Shown: in pieces, positions 29,134 to 37,950 of the stretch
How positions within the stretch are numbered: position 1 is the first letter of the stretch
Layout: each line of letters starts with the position of its first letter
Assembly: GCA_019739335.1 (NCBI GenBank)
Contig: CP073261.1
Span: forward strand, 1,742,818-1,806,817
Direction: 5' to 3'
Source of the DNA: Erythrobacter sp.
Lineage (GTDB): Bacteria; Pseudomonadota; Alphaproteobacteria; Sphingomonadales; Sphingomonadaceae
Length of the DNA stretch: 64,000 nucleotides
Made by a program: the position numbers and the translations under genes
The notes under the pieces: model-generated
Told to the model about the DNA's origin: nothing
The model's input: only the letters and a program-made list of their open reading frames with translations
Databases searched by the model: none

Positions 29134-30105
29134 TCAGATTTCGAAGTTGACCATCTTGGCCATGATGAAGGCGCCGATGCTCATCCACACCAGGCCGAAC
29201 AGGCCGGTGATGATCAGTCGTTCGTCTTCGAAAAAGCCGCCGATGTAGTTGGGGTTGATCCAGAAGATCAGGCCGAAGACGATGAAGGGCAGGGCCCCCA
29301 CGATATAGGCGGAAGCCTTCGATTCCGAGCTCATCGCCTTGATCTTGAGCTTCATCTGCGCGCGCTTGCGCAGCACATCGGCAAGGTTGGACAGCGTTTC
29401 GGCAAGGTTGCCGCCGGTTTCGCGCTGGATGGCGAGCGTGATGACGAAGAACTGGAATTCTGCCGTCCCCAGCTTGTCCGCCGCTTCCTGCAGTGATTCT
29501 TCCATGGTCTTGCCGATGCGGATGCGTTCGACGACCTGGCGAAATTCAATCCCGACCGGGCCGGGAACTTCCTGTCCGACAACGCCGAGTGTTTCGGCCA
29601 CCGGCAGGCCGGAGCGCAGGCCGCGCACCAGCAGCTCGATGGCGTCGGGGAATTTGGAGGTGAAGGCATTGGTACGCTTCTTGATCGCGCTGCCGACCAC
29701 GAAATGTGGAATCCCCGCGCCCACCATCACGCCCAGACCAAGCGCCAGCATGGCCGATCCCGACTGAAGGTAAAGCAGCGCTGCAACGACCACTCCCAAG
29801 CCGAGCGAGGCATAAAGGTATTGCGAAATCGTCCAGCTCTTGCCGGTGCGGTTGAGCCGCACCGCCAGCGCTTCGGCGCGCGATCCCGAGCCGGCTGCCC
29901 GGAACTGCTTGGGCTTGCGCGCGGCGATGGCCTTCTTGAGCTGGCTCTCGACACGGTCGCTCGTGCTCTCGGAATGGCGATAGCGAACCGCCTCCATTCG
30001 TCGTTGGGCTTCCTTGGTCGGCGACTTGCCGTTCATCAGGGCATAGCCCAGGATCATCAATCCCATCAGGCCGCCGGCCACTAGCAGGAGCTGGATGATA
30101 TTCAT
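29134..30105 (-). CDS. tadB: Tad pilus inner-membrane platform protein TadB
   Basis: This 323-residue protein has an N-terminal membrane helix, a basic linker with KKAIAARKPKQFRA, two central helices, then the F domain (FPDAIELLVRGLRSGLPVAETLGVVGQEVPGP, LQEAADKLGTAEFQFFVITLAIQRETGGNLAETLSNLADVLRKR) and two C-terminal helices. It is the partner of TadC. The gap to cpaE upstream is 74 bp; in most Tad loci this is where tadA/cpaF lies, and here it is absent. Confidence 0.92.
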   Translation of the reverse strand: MNIIQLLLVAGGLMGLMILGYALMNGKSPTKEAQRRMEAVRYRHSESTSDRVESQLKKAIAARKPKQFRAAGSGSRAEALAVRLNRTGKSWTISQYLYASLGLGVVVAALLYLQSGSAMLALGLGVMVGAGIPHFVVGSAIKKRTNAFTSKFPDAIELLVRGLRSGLPVAETLGVVGQEVPGPVGIEFRQVVERIRIGKTMEESLQEAADKLGTAEFQFFVITLAIQRETGGNLAETLSNLADVLRKRAQMKLKIKAMSSESKASAYIVGALPFIVFGLIFWINPNYIGGFFEDERLIITGLFGLVWMSIGAFIMAKMVNFEI

Positions 30106-30179
30106 GATCCGCCTTCTCTAAAATCTTGAGTCATGTGATCGAGAGGTGAGAGGGCGAGCATGGCCCGCCCCGCGCACTC

Positions 30180-31484
30180 CTATTCGGCAGGCTCGGCAGC
30201 GATCAGGCCCTTGGTCTTCTTCTTGCCTGCGCCACCCAGAAACGATTTCAGATCGAACTTGCCCTTGGCGGCAGCCTTTCGGCCGCCTTCGGCAAGGCTC
30301 GCCCCGTCATCGCCACCGACACCGACAATCGTCTTGCCGATCTCGCGGAGGGGAGCGACGGTGCGCGAGCCCTTGTTCGCTTCGATGAAAGTCTGCCCCA
30401 GCTTTGCCGCATTGGCAGCGGCCTTCTGGTCGAACGCGATCTGGAAATTGATCTTGCGTTCGATCGAGGCTTCGAAATCGGCCTTGCTGATTTCCGCCGC
30501 GCCCGATTGCACCTTGTTGCACACGATCATCGGATGCGCGCCGGGAGCGTTCTGCTTCAGCCACGAAAGGATGCGGATGGTATCGCGCGCCGATGCCAGC
30601 GTGAGTTCGGTAACAAGCGTCACCACGTTCACTTCGGTCAGCAGGTGCGGGAAGTTGATCAGCATGTTGCGCGGCAGGTCGATCACCGTCATGTCGAACG
30701 CCTGGCGGAACTCTTCCTCCAGCTGAACGAAGGCGGTGCCGTCGGTCATAAGCGGGGAATTGATCGGCGCTTCGGCCGACATGATCGCCAGATTGTCGTT
30801 CGCCCGGATCATCGCGCGTTCGATGAACAGCCCGTCGATGCGGCTGGGATTCTCGATCGCATCGGTCAGGCCGCGGCCCGGTTCCAGATCGAGCGCCAGC
30901 GCGCCGGTGCCAAAATGGACGTCGAGATCGAGAAGCGCGGTCGAGCGTTCGTGTTCGATCGAGAACAGCCATGCCAGAGAGGTAGCGATGGTGGAAGCGC
31001 CCACGCCGCCGCGGGTGCCGACCACGGCGGTGGCGATGTGTTCGCGCTCGCCATCGGCATCGTTGTTGCGCGGGGCGGAGAACACCGCCTGCGCCTGGGT
31101 CAGAGCATCGCGTACCGCATTGGCCGATAGCGGCTTCAGCAGGTAATCGTGGATGCCGCTCGAAAGCAGATCGCGATAGAGCCGTACGTCGTTCACCTGG
31201 CCAACCGCGATCACCACCGTGCCAGGTTCGCAAACCTCGGCCAGGGCGTTGATATCGTTCAGCGGATCGCCGCTTTCCGACAGGTCGACCATCAGGATCG
31301 CCGGGCTGGCCGAGATCGACAGGGACTGCACCGCATTGCGCAGGCCGCCCTTGTTGCACTTCTCGGGCTGCCAGCCCATTTCGATGACCACCGGACGCAG
31401 GGCATCAAGCGCACCATCGTCGCAGATATAGGCCGAGAACGGCTCGCGATTGCCGAGCGGTCCGGGTTTCCATTGAGCGCTCAT
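30180..31484 (-). CDS. cpaE: Pilus assembly protein CpaE (TadZ), ParA/MinD-like ATPase
   Basis: The 434-residue protein has an N-terminal receiver-like domain (AYICDDGALDALRPVVIEMGW, ILMVDLSESGDP, SGIHDYLLKPLS) followed by a ParA/MinD ATPase. The deviant Walker A is GTRGGVGAST, then LLDLDVHFGTGALALDLEPG and the Walker-B-like VIDLPRNM. TadZ/CpaE places the Tad machine at a cell pole. A Lys/Gly-rich tail of about 40 residues (FLGGAGKKKTKGLIAAEPAE) follows. MSAQWKPG is the start that fits the spacing from cpaD; longer starts would run into that gene. Confidence 0.92.
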   Translation of the reverse strand: MSAQWKPGPLGNREPFSAYICDDGALDALRPVVIEMGWQPEKCNKGGLRNAVQSLSISASPAILMVDLSESGDPLNDINALAEVCEPGTVVIAVGQVNDVRLYRDLLSSGIHDYLLKPLSANAVRDALTQAQAVFSAPRNNDADGEREHIATAVVGTRGGVGASTIATSLAWLFSIEHERSTALLDLDVHFGTGALALDLEPGRGLTDAIENPSRIDGLFIERAMIRANDNLAIMSAEAPINSPLMTDGTAFVQLEEEFRQAFDMTVIDLPRNMLINFPHLLTEVNVVTLVTELTLASARDTIRILSWLKQNAPGAHPMIVCNKVQSGAAEISKADFEASIERKINFQIAFDQKAAANAAKLGQTFIEANKGSRTVAPLREIGKTIVGVGGDDGASLAEGGRKAAAKGKFDLKSFLGGAGKKKTKGLIAAEPAE

Positions 31485-31488
31485 AGGA

Positions 31489-32157
31489 TCAGTTCCCGTC
31501 AGAGGCGACAGCAGCGACGGCGGTGCCGCCATTGCCGGTCGGAGTTGCTTCACGATACGAATCGATGGCGCGGTTGGAAGTCAGGACCACCGTTTCTCCG
31601 GTGCCGCTGGCGCCGTTGAGCAGATGTTCGGGATCGGCCACCATCGCCGCGATGTTGCTGTTCACCGCGCAGCCGAACCCGGTCGAGGTGTGATTGCCGC
31701 GCTCGAAACCGTATTCGTCGTCCCAGATCGGGCAGCCGGGTACGGATGCTGTCGAACGGCTGACCACCACGCGGACATTGCCGGGATTGACATAGCCCTC
31801 GGTGATCGGTGCCGTCTGGCTGAGAAGGATGCCGAAGCGGCTGGCAACGGCGGCGACGTCTTCGCGCACTGCCGGGCTGCTGGTGGGATCGTCCACCGCG
31901 ATACGATCGCCATAGCCGAGGTCGAGCGTTTCGAACCAGTCGGCCAGCCGCGCCATTTCCGGCACTGTCAACCCGGAGCCGCCGCTGGCGAGATCGAGCG
32001 CGTAGTTGTGGCGCTCGACAACGGGCTGCTGGATCGAATCCAGACCCATGTTGCGCGGGCCTTCGTTCATGGTGCCGCAGGCGGAGAGGCCGAAGCCGAG
32101 CGACAGCACCAGTGCCGTCGCCGCAAGGCGTTTGTTACGATTGGTCATGGCGATCAC
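31489..32157 (-). CDS. cpaD: Pilus assembly lipoprotein CpaD
   Basis: This protein of up to 222 residues has a lipoprotein signal peptide (LSLGFGLSACGTM) and the CpaD region with RHNYALDLASGGSGLTVPEMARLADWFETLDLGYGDRI and a C-terminal FGCAVNSNIAAMVADPEHLL. CpaD helps the CpaC secretin insert in the outer membrane. Two starts are possible: GTG overlapping the cpaC stop (used here), or ATG three codons later at MTNRNKRL, which gives a cleaner signal peptide. The DNA around this start is repeated at the cpaB-cpaC junction. Confidence 0.9.
   Translation of the reverse strand: MIAMTNRNKRLAATALVLSLGFGLSACGTMNEGPRNMGLDSIQQPVVERHNYALDLASGGSGLTVPEMARLADWFETLDLGYGDRIAVDDPTSSPAVREDVAAVASRFGILLSQTAPITEGYVNPGNVRVVVSRSTASVPGCPIWDDEYGFERGNHTSTGFGCAVNSNIAAMVADPEHLLNGASGTGETVVLTSNRAIDSYREATPTGNGGTAVAAVASDGN
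32141..32157. repeat. 17-bp junction repeat, cpaC-cpaD copy
   Basis: On the coding strand GTGATCGCCATGACCAA spans the cpaC stop, a GTG and an ATG start of cpaD. An identical copy lies at the cpaB-cpaC junction. Confidence 0.75.
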
Positions 32158-33734
32158 TCTCCGTCTTCGTTGAAGCTGAAACCGGGCAGCGCGGCTGAGG
32201 CGGTCTGCGGGGCGGTGCCGGCAGGGGCGTCACCGCCTGCCAGCGCGGTGCCGTTCTGGTCGATCAGGCTGAGGTCCGGACCGGTGGGTGCTTCGCCCGC
32301 GGCGCGGGGCATAGGTCTCCTGCCGCCGCTCTCGCCCGCCGTTTCGCGGCCCAGCAGGAACTGCTCGGCAGCATTGGGGACGTTGAAGCCGTCGGTCGGC
32401 AAGCGAATGTCGCGGTCGTTGACCGGCTGCACCAGATAAGGCGTCACCACGATCACCAGCTCGGTTTCACCGCGCTGGAAGCTGGTGGAACGGAACAGGT
32501 TGCCCAGGATCGGGATGTCACCCGCGCCCGGCATCTGCTCGATCGTTTGCTGGGCATTGTTCTGCAACAGCCCGGCAATCATGAAGCTTTCGCCCGAGCC
32601 CAGTTCCACCGTGGTTTCCGCGCGGCGAATGGTCAGCGCCGGGATCTGGAAGCCGTTCAGCGTCACCGCACCCTGGCTCGACAGTTCGGACACTTCGGGC
32701 CGCACGCGGATCGATATGCGCCCGTTGCTGAGCACGATCGGGGTGTAGGAAAGGCTCACGCCGAAGTTCTTGTACTGCACCGTGGTGGTGCCAAGCCCCT
32801 GGCTGAGCGGGATCGGGAATTCGCCGCCGGCTAGGAATTCGGCGGTTTCGCCCGAAAGCGCGGTAAGGTTCGGCTGCGCCAGCGTGGTGACAAGACCGCG
32901 ACGTTCGCCCAGATCGAGCGCTGCGGCGATGTCGAGACCGAGGAACTGCCCCACACCCGCAAGCGTGGTTCCCGGCGAAATGCCGCCGAAAGAACTGCCT
33001 TCCGTGGTGATGATCTGGCCGGTGTTCGGATCGACAGCCGGAACCGTCAGATCACCGAAGCCGACACCCCGGCCCGGCGCGAACACCGTCGGGGCGCGGC
33101 CCTGGTTGAGGCCGAACTGGAACCCGCTGGTGGTATCGATCGTGGTCAGGTTGGTGCCCAGATTGCGCGCCAGCGAGCGGCTGACTTCGGCAAAGCGAAC
33201 GCGCAGGTTGACCTGCAACGGCGTCGCCATGCGCAGGCGGGAAATGACATTGGCACCATCGCCGACGAAGGCCTGCACCAGCCGTTCGGCTTCGGAGGCG
33301 TCTTCCGGGGCGGCCACGGTGCCGGTCAACAGCACGGTGTTGCTGCCCATCGTCGCCACCGAAATATTGGCTTCGGGCATGGCGAGGCCGAGCATCTGGT
33401 CGATGCTGTCGATGTTCGAACCGACACGGACATTGGCGGACCAGATGATATCGCCCGCAGCATTGCTGGCGTAGATCGTGGTTTCGCCGCCCGAAAGGCC
33501 GAAGATATATAGCTGCCGCTGGCTCTTCACTTCGACATCGGCAACCGCTTCGTTGGCGATGAAGATGTCGGCCATGTTGCCGGGCACGTTGACCAGTTCA
33601 CCGCGACCGATGGACAGGACGAGATCCTGCGCGGGGCTGATGGACTGGGCCTGGGCCTGCGTCGCTGGCAGCAGTGCCAGCGGCGCGAGTGCGCAGGCGG
33701 CACTCAATACGCTTTTGAGAAGACGGCTGGTCAT
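32154..33734 (-). CDS. cpaC: Tad pilus outer-membrane secretin CpaC (RcpA)
   Basis: The protein (526 residues from the chosen start) has a signal peptide (LAPLALLPATQAQAQS), the N-terminal domain with LVLSIGRGELVNVPGNMADIFIAN, a BON-like stretch, and the secretin core (VSLSYTPIVLSNGRISIRVRPEVSELS, IPILGNLFRSTSFQRGETELVIVVTPYLV). It forms the outer-membrane channel of the pilus. MTSRLLKSVLS has AAAGG a few bases upstream and gives a normal signal peptide. The frame is open to a GTG at 33806 that overlaps the cpaB stop, which is an alternative start. A Gly/Ala/Pro-rich tail of about 70 residues is family-variable. Confidence 0.92.
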   Translation of the reverse strand: MTSRLLKSVLSAACALAPLALLPATQAQAQSISPAQDLVLSIGRGELVNVPGNMADIFIANEAVADVEVKSQRQLYIFGLSGGETTIYASNAAGDIIWSANVRVGSNIDSIDQMLGLAMPEANISVATMGSNTVLLTGTVAAPEDASEAERLVQAFVGDGANVISRLRMATPLQVNLRVRFAEVSRSLARNLGTNLTTIDTTSGFQFGLNQGRAPTVFAPGRGVGFGDLTVPAVDPNTGQIITTEGSSFGGISPGTTLAGVGQFLGLDIAAALDLGERRGLVTTLAQPNLTALSGETAEFLAGGEFPIPLSQGLGTTTVQYKNFGVSLSYTPIVLSNGRISIRVRPEVSELSSQGAVTLNGFQIPALTIRRAETTVELGSGESFMIAGLLQNNAQQTIEQMPGAGDIPILGNLFRSTSFQRGETELVIVVTPYLVQPVNDRDIRLPTDGFNVPNAAEQFLLGRETAGESGGRRPMPRAAGEAPTGPDLSLIDQNGTALAGGDAPAGTAPQTASAALPGFSFNEDGE

Positions 33735-33789
33735 TGTCTTGCCTTTCGGAACAAATCCGGTGGAAGTGCGAATGTTTGGCTCTGTGCGC

Positions 33790-33806
33790 TTGGTCATGGC
33801 GATCAC
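33790..33806. repeat. 17-bp junction repeat, cpaB-cpaC copy
   Basis: The coding strand reads GTGATCGCCATGACCAA across the cpaB stop, identical to the cpaC-cpaD junction 1.6 kb away. It offers a GTG overlapping the stop and an ATG six bases on. Confidence 0.75.
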
Positions 33807-34909
33807 CGAAGTGTCGACATGCCGACGGGTGCGGTGCGGGCACCGGTTCCCATCGCATTGGCCTGGCGATCGAGCAGTGCACCCGCGCCGCGTTCGACCG
33901 GCACCACGGAGACATTGTTGCCGCGGCTCACGCGGACCGTCGGGCCCGAAGGAACGACCGGGCCGGCAGCGCGCGGTGCTCCGGCTTCCTGTGGGGCAGG
34001 GGCCGGTCCGTTGTTGGCAGGGGCCCGCGAGGGGACGGTGCTGCGCTGGAAGCGCGAGACGTCGCCGCCGGTCTGGAAGGTGGTGCCACCTTCACCGGGA
34101 CGCGAGGCTACGGTTCGCAGCAGCCGCTCTTCTTCCTCGGGGGTGGTATTGGCCGGCAGGTCGATATCGCCCGAAGCAATTGCCCGGTCGAGTTCGGCCT
34201 GGTTGTCCGCGATCGAGCGCAGCGTCAGGCTGATCGTGCCGAGCGTCTGTGCCACAGCGATCCGTTCGGCGATGCGCGGGGTCACTTCCATGGTCACTGT
34301 GCGGAAGGCGCGCACTACGGTGCGGCCATCTTCGGTGGTGGTGGATTCGGTGGACTGGTCGGTTGCCAGAACGCGCAGGTTGGTGAGGATCGTTTCCGAC
34401 GCCTGGAGCGGCAATTCACCCTGTCCACCGCCGCCAACGGTCTGGGTCAGCACCATGTCCACCCGATCACCCGGGAACACGAAGCCACCCACACCCGTAC
34501 GGGCCGAAACAGGGACGGTCACGGCGCGCATACCCGGCCCGAGTGCCGCTGCAAGAAAGCCGCGATCTCCCGGCGCGACGAGCGAACCTTGGGTAACGGG
34601 TTCACCAGCGGTCATCTGGTAGCGTACCACGGTGCCCAGAAGCTGCTCCATATTGGCTTCGCCGTCGATGAAGTATGCGTCCTGGACCAGTTCTTGCGGC
34701 CACAGCTGGTAAGCCACCGCATCGGCAGTGATGATGGTTCCCACCGGCAGGCTGCGCTTGGCAACCAGCACCTTGGGCCCTTCGGGCTCCGGTGCTGCGG
34801 CTTCGACTTCGGGAGCTGCCGCGCCTGCGAACATGCTCCGGGCAGCAAGGGCGGTGCCGATCGCGATGATCAGCGCCCCTACCAGCAGGATGAGCTTCTT
34901 CTTGTCCAT
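33803..34909 (-). CDS. cpaB: Tad pilus assembly protein CpaB (RcpC)
   Basis: The 368-residue protein has one N-terminal membrane helix (KKLILLVGALIIAIGTALAARSMF) and then a SAF-like domain (VLVAKRSLPVGTIITADAVAYQLWP, RAVTVPVSARTGVGGFVFPGDRVDMVLTQ). The C-terminal 120 residues are rich in Pro, Ala and Gln and are probably disordered. CpaB is a periplasmic component of the Tad secretion channel. The start has a clean ATG, 75 bp after cpaA. Confidence 0.92.
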   Translation of the reverse strand: MDKKKLILLVGALIIAIGTALAARSMFAGAAAPEVEAAAPEPEGPKVLVAKRSLPVGTIITADAVAYQLWPQELVQDAYFIDGEANMEQLLGTVVRYQMTAGEPVTQGSLVAPGDRGFLAAALGPGMRAVTVPVSARTGVGGFVFPGDRVDMVLTQTVGGGGQGELPLQASETILTNLRVLATDQSTESTTTEDGRTVVRAFRTVTMEVTPRIAERIAVAQTLGTISLTLRSIADNQAELDRAIASGDIDLPANTTPEEEERLLRTVASRPGEGGTTFQTGGDVSRFQRSTVPSRAPANNGPAPAPQEAGAPRAAGPVVPSGPTVRVSRGNNVSVVPVERGAGALLDRQANAMGTGARTAPVGMSTLR

Positions 34910-34984
34910 GGTGCGTCAAGCCCCCTCAGTTGGATCTTGCAATAACGATTGCGCCGGATAGCGCGGAAGTGGTTAAAATCAGGT

Positions 34985-35473
34985 TCACCCCGCCGCTACG
35001 GCGGTGGAAGCGGGAAGGTAAAAGGTGCCGATGGTCCACAGTCCGGCCAGAGCGATGGCCACGCCGTAGGGAATGGCGATCTTGTCGCGCTGGCGGCGCA
35101 TGATGTGCCAGGCCCCGAAACCGATCGTCAGCACGCCGCCCAGCAGCGCCATCATGATCAGCAGTTTGACGAACAGCAGCGGCTGGATCCACAGCGCCAG
35201 CGCGGTGAGCAGCTTCACGTCTCCCCCGCCCATCGCGCGCATGGCAAACAGCACCGACAGCACGGCAAAGGTGGCCAGCGCGGTGCCCAGTTGCATGGCC
35301 ACATCGGGCCACAGCGCCATGTCGGTAGCAAACCAGAACAGCGGCGCGCCCAGCGCAATCGCGGCATTCAGCCAATTGGCGATGCGGCGGCTCTTGAGAT
35401 CGGTGAAGGCGGCAGTCAGCAGCGCGATTGCCAGTGCGGCAAGCAATGCGTACTTGATCGGATCGTCCAGCAT
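34985..35473 (-). CDS. cpaA: Prepilin peptidase CpaA/TadV
   Basis: The 162-residue membrane enzyme has about five helices and the two aspartates of the A24 aspartic peptidase family: TAAFTDLKSRRIANWL and MRAMGGGDVKLLTAL. It processes the Flp pilin leader. It is the first gene of the operon here. The Flp pilin gene that commonly precedes it is not present; the next gene upstream is a divergent hydrolase. MLDDPIKYALL is the start because the longer frame has no membrane or family features. Confidence 0.9.
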   Translation of the reverse strand: MLDDPIKYALLAALAIALLTAAFTDLKSRRIANWLNAAIALGAPLFWFATDMALWPDVAMQLGTALATFAVLSVLFAMRAMGGGDVKLLTALALWIQPLLFVKLLIMMALLGGVLTIGFGAWHIMRRQRDKIAIPYGVAIALAGLWTIGTFYLPASTAVAAG

Positions 35474-35563
35474 GAAAGCCCCCAAAGGTCCCCGAATGGC
35501 CCTGTGAGCTCTTGTGCTAGCGGGTATCACTTACCAAAAAGTAACCACGGACAGGAGGCTGGA

Positions 35564-36538
35564 ATTAGCCAAGACCAAATCGCTGCTGCGCCATTCGACC
35601 GCCGGGCCATCCCTGCCGGATCGGTGGAAGGCGTCTGGCAAGCTGCAGACGGGCACAAGATCAGGCACATAGATTGGCCCGCGCCGCCGTCAGGCGTGCC
35701 GCTACGCGGGGCGATGCTGTTCATGCCGGGGCGCGGCGATGCCTATGAGAAATATCTCGAAAGCCTCGAACATTGGCGCCAGCAGGGCTGGCAGGTCAGC
35801 GCCGCGGACTGGCGCGGACAGGGTGGTTCGGGGCGGCTGGGGCTGGACGCGGGCACCGGCCATATCGACGATTTCGCATTGTGGATTGCCGATCTGGCCG
35901 ATTTCTGGAAGCAGTGGGCGGCAACGAAAGAGGGTCCGCTGGTGCTGGTCGGCCATTCGATGGGTGGGCATCTGGTGCTACGTGCGGTGATCGAGAAGGT
36001 GTTGATGCCCGCGCCCGATGCACTGGTGCTCACCGCGCCGATGCTCGACGTGTTTCCCGAACTGGTGCCCCTGCCGGTCAAGCGCGGCTTTGCCCGGATG
36101 ATGGCGAGGATGGGCGATCCGCGCCGTCCTGCGTGGAAGATCAGCGAGAAGCCCGGCGCGAAAGCGGCTCTGCGCAACACGTTGCTGACGCATGACGAGG
36201 ATCGCTATGAAGACGAAATGTGGTGGCGGCACGAGCGGCCCGAACTGGAGCTCGGCCCCGGCAGCTGGGGCTGGGTGAAGGGCGCGACCGAAAGTTCCAC
36301 CGCGCTGTTCCGCCGCGGCGCGCTGGAAAGTGTGCAGGTGCCGGTGTTTATCGTCGCTACCGACGCCGACCGGCTGGTGAGTCCTTCCGCCATCCGCAGC
36401 GCCATCGCCCGGCTGCCTCGTGTAGATGCGCTGGTGTTCGGCAAGGAAGCGCGCCACGAAATACTGCGCGAAGTGGACGAGGTGCGCGATCGCGCGCTGG
36501 CGGCTATCGACGAATTCCTGGCAGGTGTGGCGGCTTGA
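35564..36538 (+). CDS. Alpha/beta hydrolase, lysophospholipase-like
   Basis: The 324-residue enzyme has an N-terminal GVWQAADGHKIRHIDWPAP, the oxyanion loop FMPGRGDAYEKYLESLEHW, the nucleophile elbow VGHSMGGH (Ser), the acid near VPVFIVATDADRLVSP and a C-terminal EARHEILRE with the catalytic His. It resembles monoacylglycerol-lipase or lysophospholipase-type serine hydrolases. The start is odd: AGGAGG is followed after five bases by ATT, then SQDQIAAAPFDRR, which reads as real protein. If ATT is not used, the next in-frame start is GTG at 35624. It overlaps the next gene (TTGA). Confidence 0.8.
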   Translation: MSQDQIAAAPFDRRAIPAGSVEGVWQAADGHKIRHIDWPAPPSGVPLRGAMLFMPGRGDAYEKYLESLEHWRQQGWQVSAADWRGQGGSGRLGLDAGTGHIDDFALWIADLADFWKQWAATKEGPLVLVGHSMGGHLVLRAVIEKVLMPAPDALVLTAPMLDVFPELVPLPVKRGFARMMARMGDPRRPAWKISEKPGAKAALRNTLLTHDEDRYEDEMWWRHERPELELGPGSWGWVKGATESSTALFRRGALESVQVPVFIVATDADRLVSPSAIRSAIARLPRVDALVFGKEARHEILREVDEVRDRALAAIDEFLAGVAA

Positions 36539-37656
36539 GCGAGCATTTCGACATTGCGATTGTCGGCGCGGGGATGGCGGGGGCAAGCCTCGCTGCCGAA
36601 CTGGGCGCCGGATTGAGCGTAGGGGCGCGGGTGGTGTTGCTGGAAGCGGAGGATCGCCCCGGCTACCATGCGACCGGGCGTTCGGCAGCCTTCTGGGAAG
36701 AATGTTACGGTGGGCCGGATATCGTCCCGCTGACGTTGGCATCGGGCGATTGGCTGCGCGAACGAGGCTTCCTGGGCGAGCGCGGGGCGCTCTACCTGGC
36801 GCGGGAGAAGGACGAACCGGCGATCGAGAGTTTCTTCCGCCGCTTTGCCGGATCGGGCGCCAATCCGGTGCGTATCGGGCGCGAGAGCCTGACCGAATTG
36901 GTGCCTGGCCTGCGCCCCGAATGGGACCGCGCGATCCACCAACCGCGCTGCGCCGATATCGATGTGGCTGGGCTGCACCAGCATTACCTTGGCGAGGCGC
37001 GCAAGGCGGGTGTGGAGCTCTTATGCCGGGCACGCATCGTCGCGGCTGAGCGGACCAGTGAAGGCTGGGTGCTGGGCTTGACTGACGGGCGGGAAATTCG
37101 CGCCGGGGTGCTCGCCAACGCGGCAGGGGCGTGGGCCGACGAACTGGCGCTGCTGGCGGGCGTAGAGCCGCTGGGCATCCAGCCCTACCGCCGCACGGTG
37201 GTGCAATTGCGCACCGATCCCGCGCCACCCGCCACCTTGCCATTGTGCCTCGATATCGCGGGGGAGTTCTATTTCCGCCCCGAAAGCGGCAAGCTCTGGC
37301 TCAGCCCGCACGACGAAAGCCCCTGCGCCCCTTGCGATGCCGCTCCCGAAGAACTGGACGTGGCCCTGGCGATCGACCGGTTCGAGCAAGTGGTGGACTG
37401 GCGGGTGGCGGCGGTCGAACACAAATGGGCCGGGCTGCGCAGCTTCGCGCCCGACCGTTTGCCGGTCTATGGCTTCGACGCAAACAAGCCGGGTTTCTTC
37501 TGGTTCGTCGGCCAAGGCGGCTACGGCATACAGACGGCTCCGGCCGCCGCAAGGCTGGGTGCGCAACTGCTGTTGCGCTTGCCGCGCGATGCGATGACAC
37601 AGGCACTGGATGTAAAATCGTATGCGCCGGACCGCTTCGCCACGGCTCCGGCCTAG
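36535..37656 (+). CDS. FAD-dependent oxidoreductase, DAO family
   Basis: This protein (373 residues) starts with a TTG that overlaps the hydrolase stop. It has the FAD-binding fingerprint DIAIVGAGMAGASLAAEL, followed by VVLLEAEDRPGYHATGRSAA (a conserved FAD-contact segment of glycine-oxidase and D-amino-acid-dehydrogenase types), ANAAGAWADELA and the C-terminal PGFFWFVGQGGYGIQTAPAAARL. It most resembles D-arginine or D-amino-acid dehydrogenases. The specific substrate is not known. It may use the hydrolase product, but this is only implied by operon position. Confidence 0.85.
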   Translation: MSEHFDIAIVGAGMAGASLAAELGAGLSVGARVVLLEAEDRPGYHATGRSAAFWEECYGGPDIVPLTLASGDWLRERGFLGERGALYLAREKDEPAIESFFRRFAGSGANPVRIGRESLTELVPGLRPEWDRAIHQPRCADIDVAGLHQHYLGEARKAGVELLCRARIVAAERTSEGWVLGLTDGREIRAGVLANAAGAWADELALLAGVEPLGIQPYRRTVVQLRTDPAPPATLPLCLDIAGEFYFRPESGKLWLSPHDESPCAPCDAAPEELDVALAIDRFEQVVDWRVAAVEHKWAGLRSFAPDRLPVYGFDANKPGFFWFVGQGGYGIQTAPAAARLGAQLLLRLPRDAMTQALDVKSYAPDRFATAPA

Positions 37657-37710
37657 CCATTCGCCGTGCTTTTGTTATGTCACCTGCGGACGATAACAGG
37701 AGGGATTTCG

Positions 37711-37893
37711 ATGGCGCATCATTTCAAGATCAAGAAGAACAAGGCGGGCGAATTCGTCGCCTATTTCATGTACAATTCCGAAGCGATCTTCTGGACCGAA
37801 GGCTATTCGTCGAAGGCCAGTGCGAAGAACGCCATCGAATCGATCAAGAAGAACGGTCCCGGTGCCGAAACAGTGGATGAAAGCGCCGCCTGA
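37711..37893 (+). CDS. YegP-like DUF1508 protein, single repeat
   Basis: The 60-residue protein, MAHHFKIKKNKAGEFVAYFMYNSEAIFWTEGYSSKASAKNAIESIKKNGPGA, is one DUF1508/YegP module. E. coli YegP has two such repeats; here there is one. A strong AGGAGG lies 7 bp before the ATG. The function of the family is unclear. Confidence 0.85.
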   Translation: MAHHFKIKKNKAGEFVAYFMYNSEAIFWTEGYSSKASAKNAIESIKKNGPGAETVDESAA

Positions 37894-37950
37894 GCGATTG
37901 AACTTCCGAGAGGCCGATCCTGCAAGGGGTCAGCCTTTTCCTCTGCCCAA

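Noticed and set aside
34949-36538. Long version of the alpha/beta hydrolase starting inside cpaA
   Set aside because: The added 205 residues run antisense to cpaA and are not protein-like.
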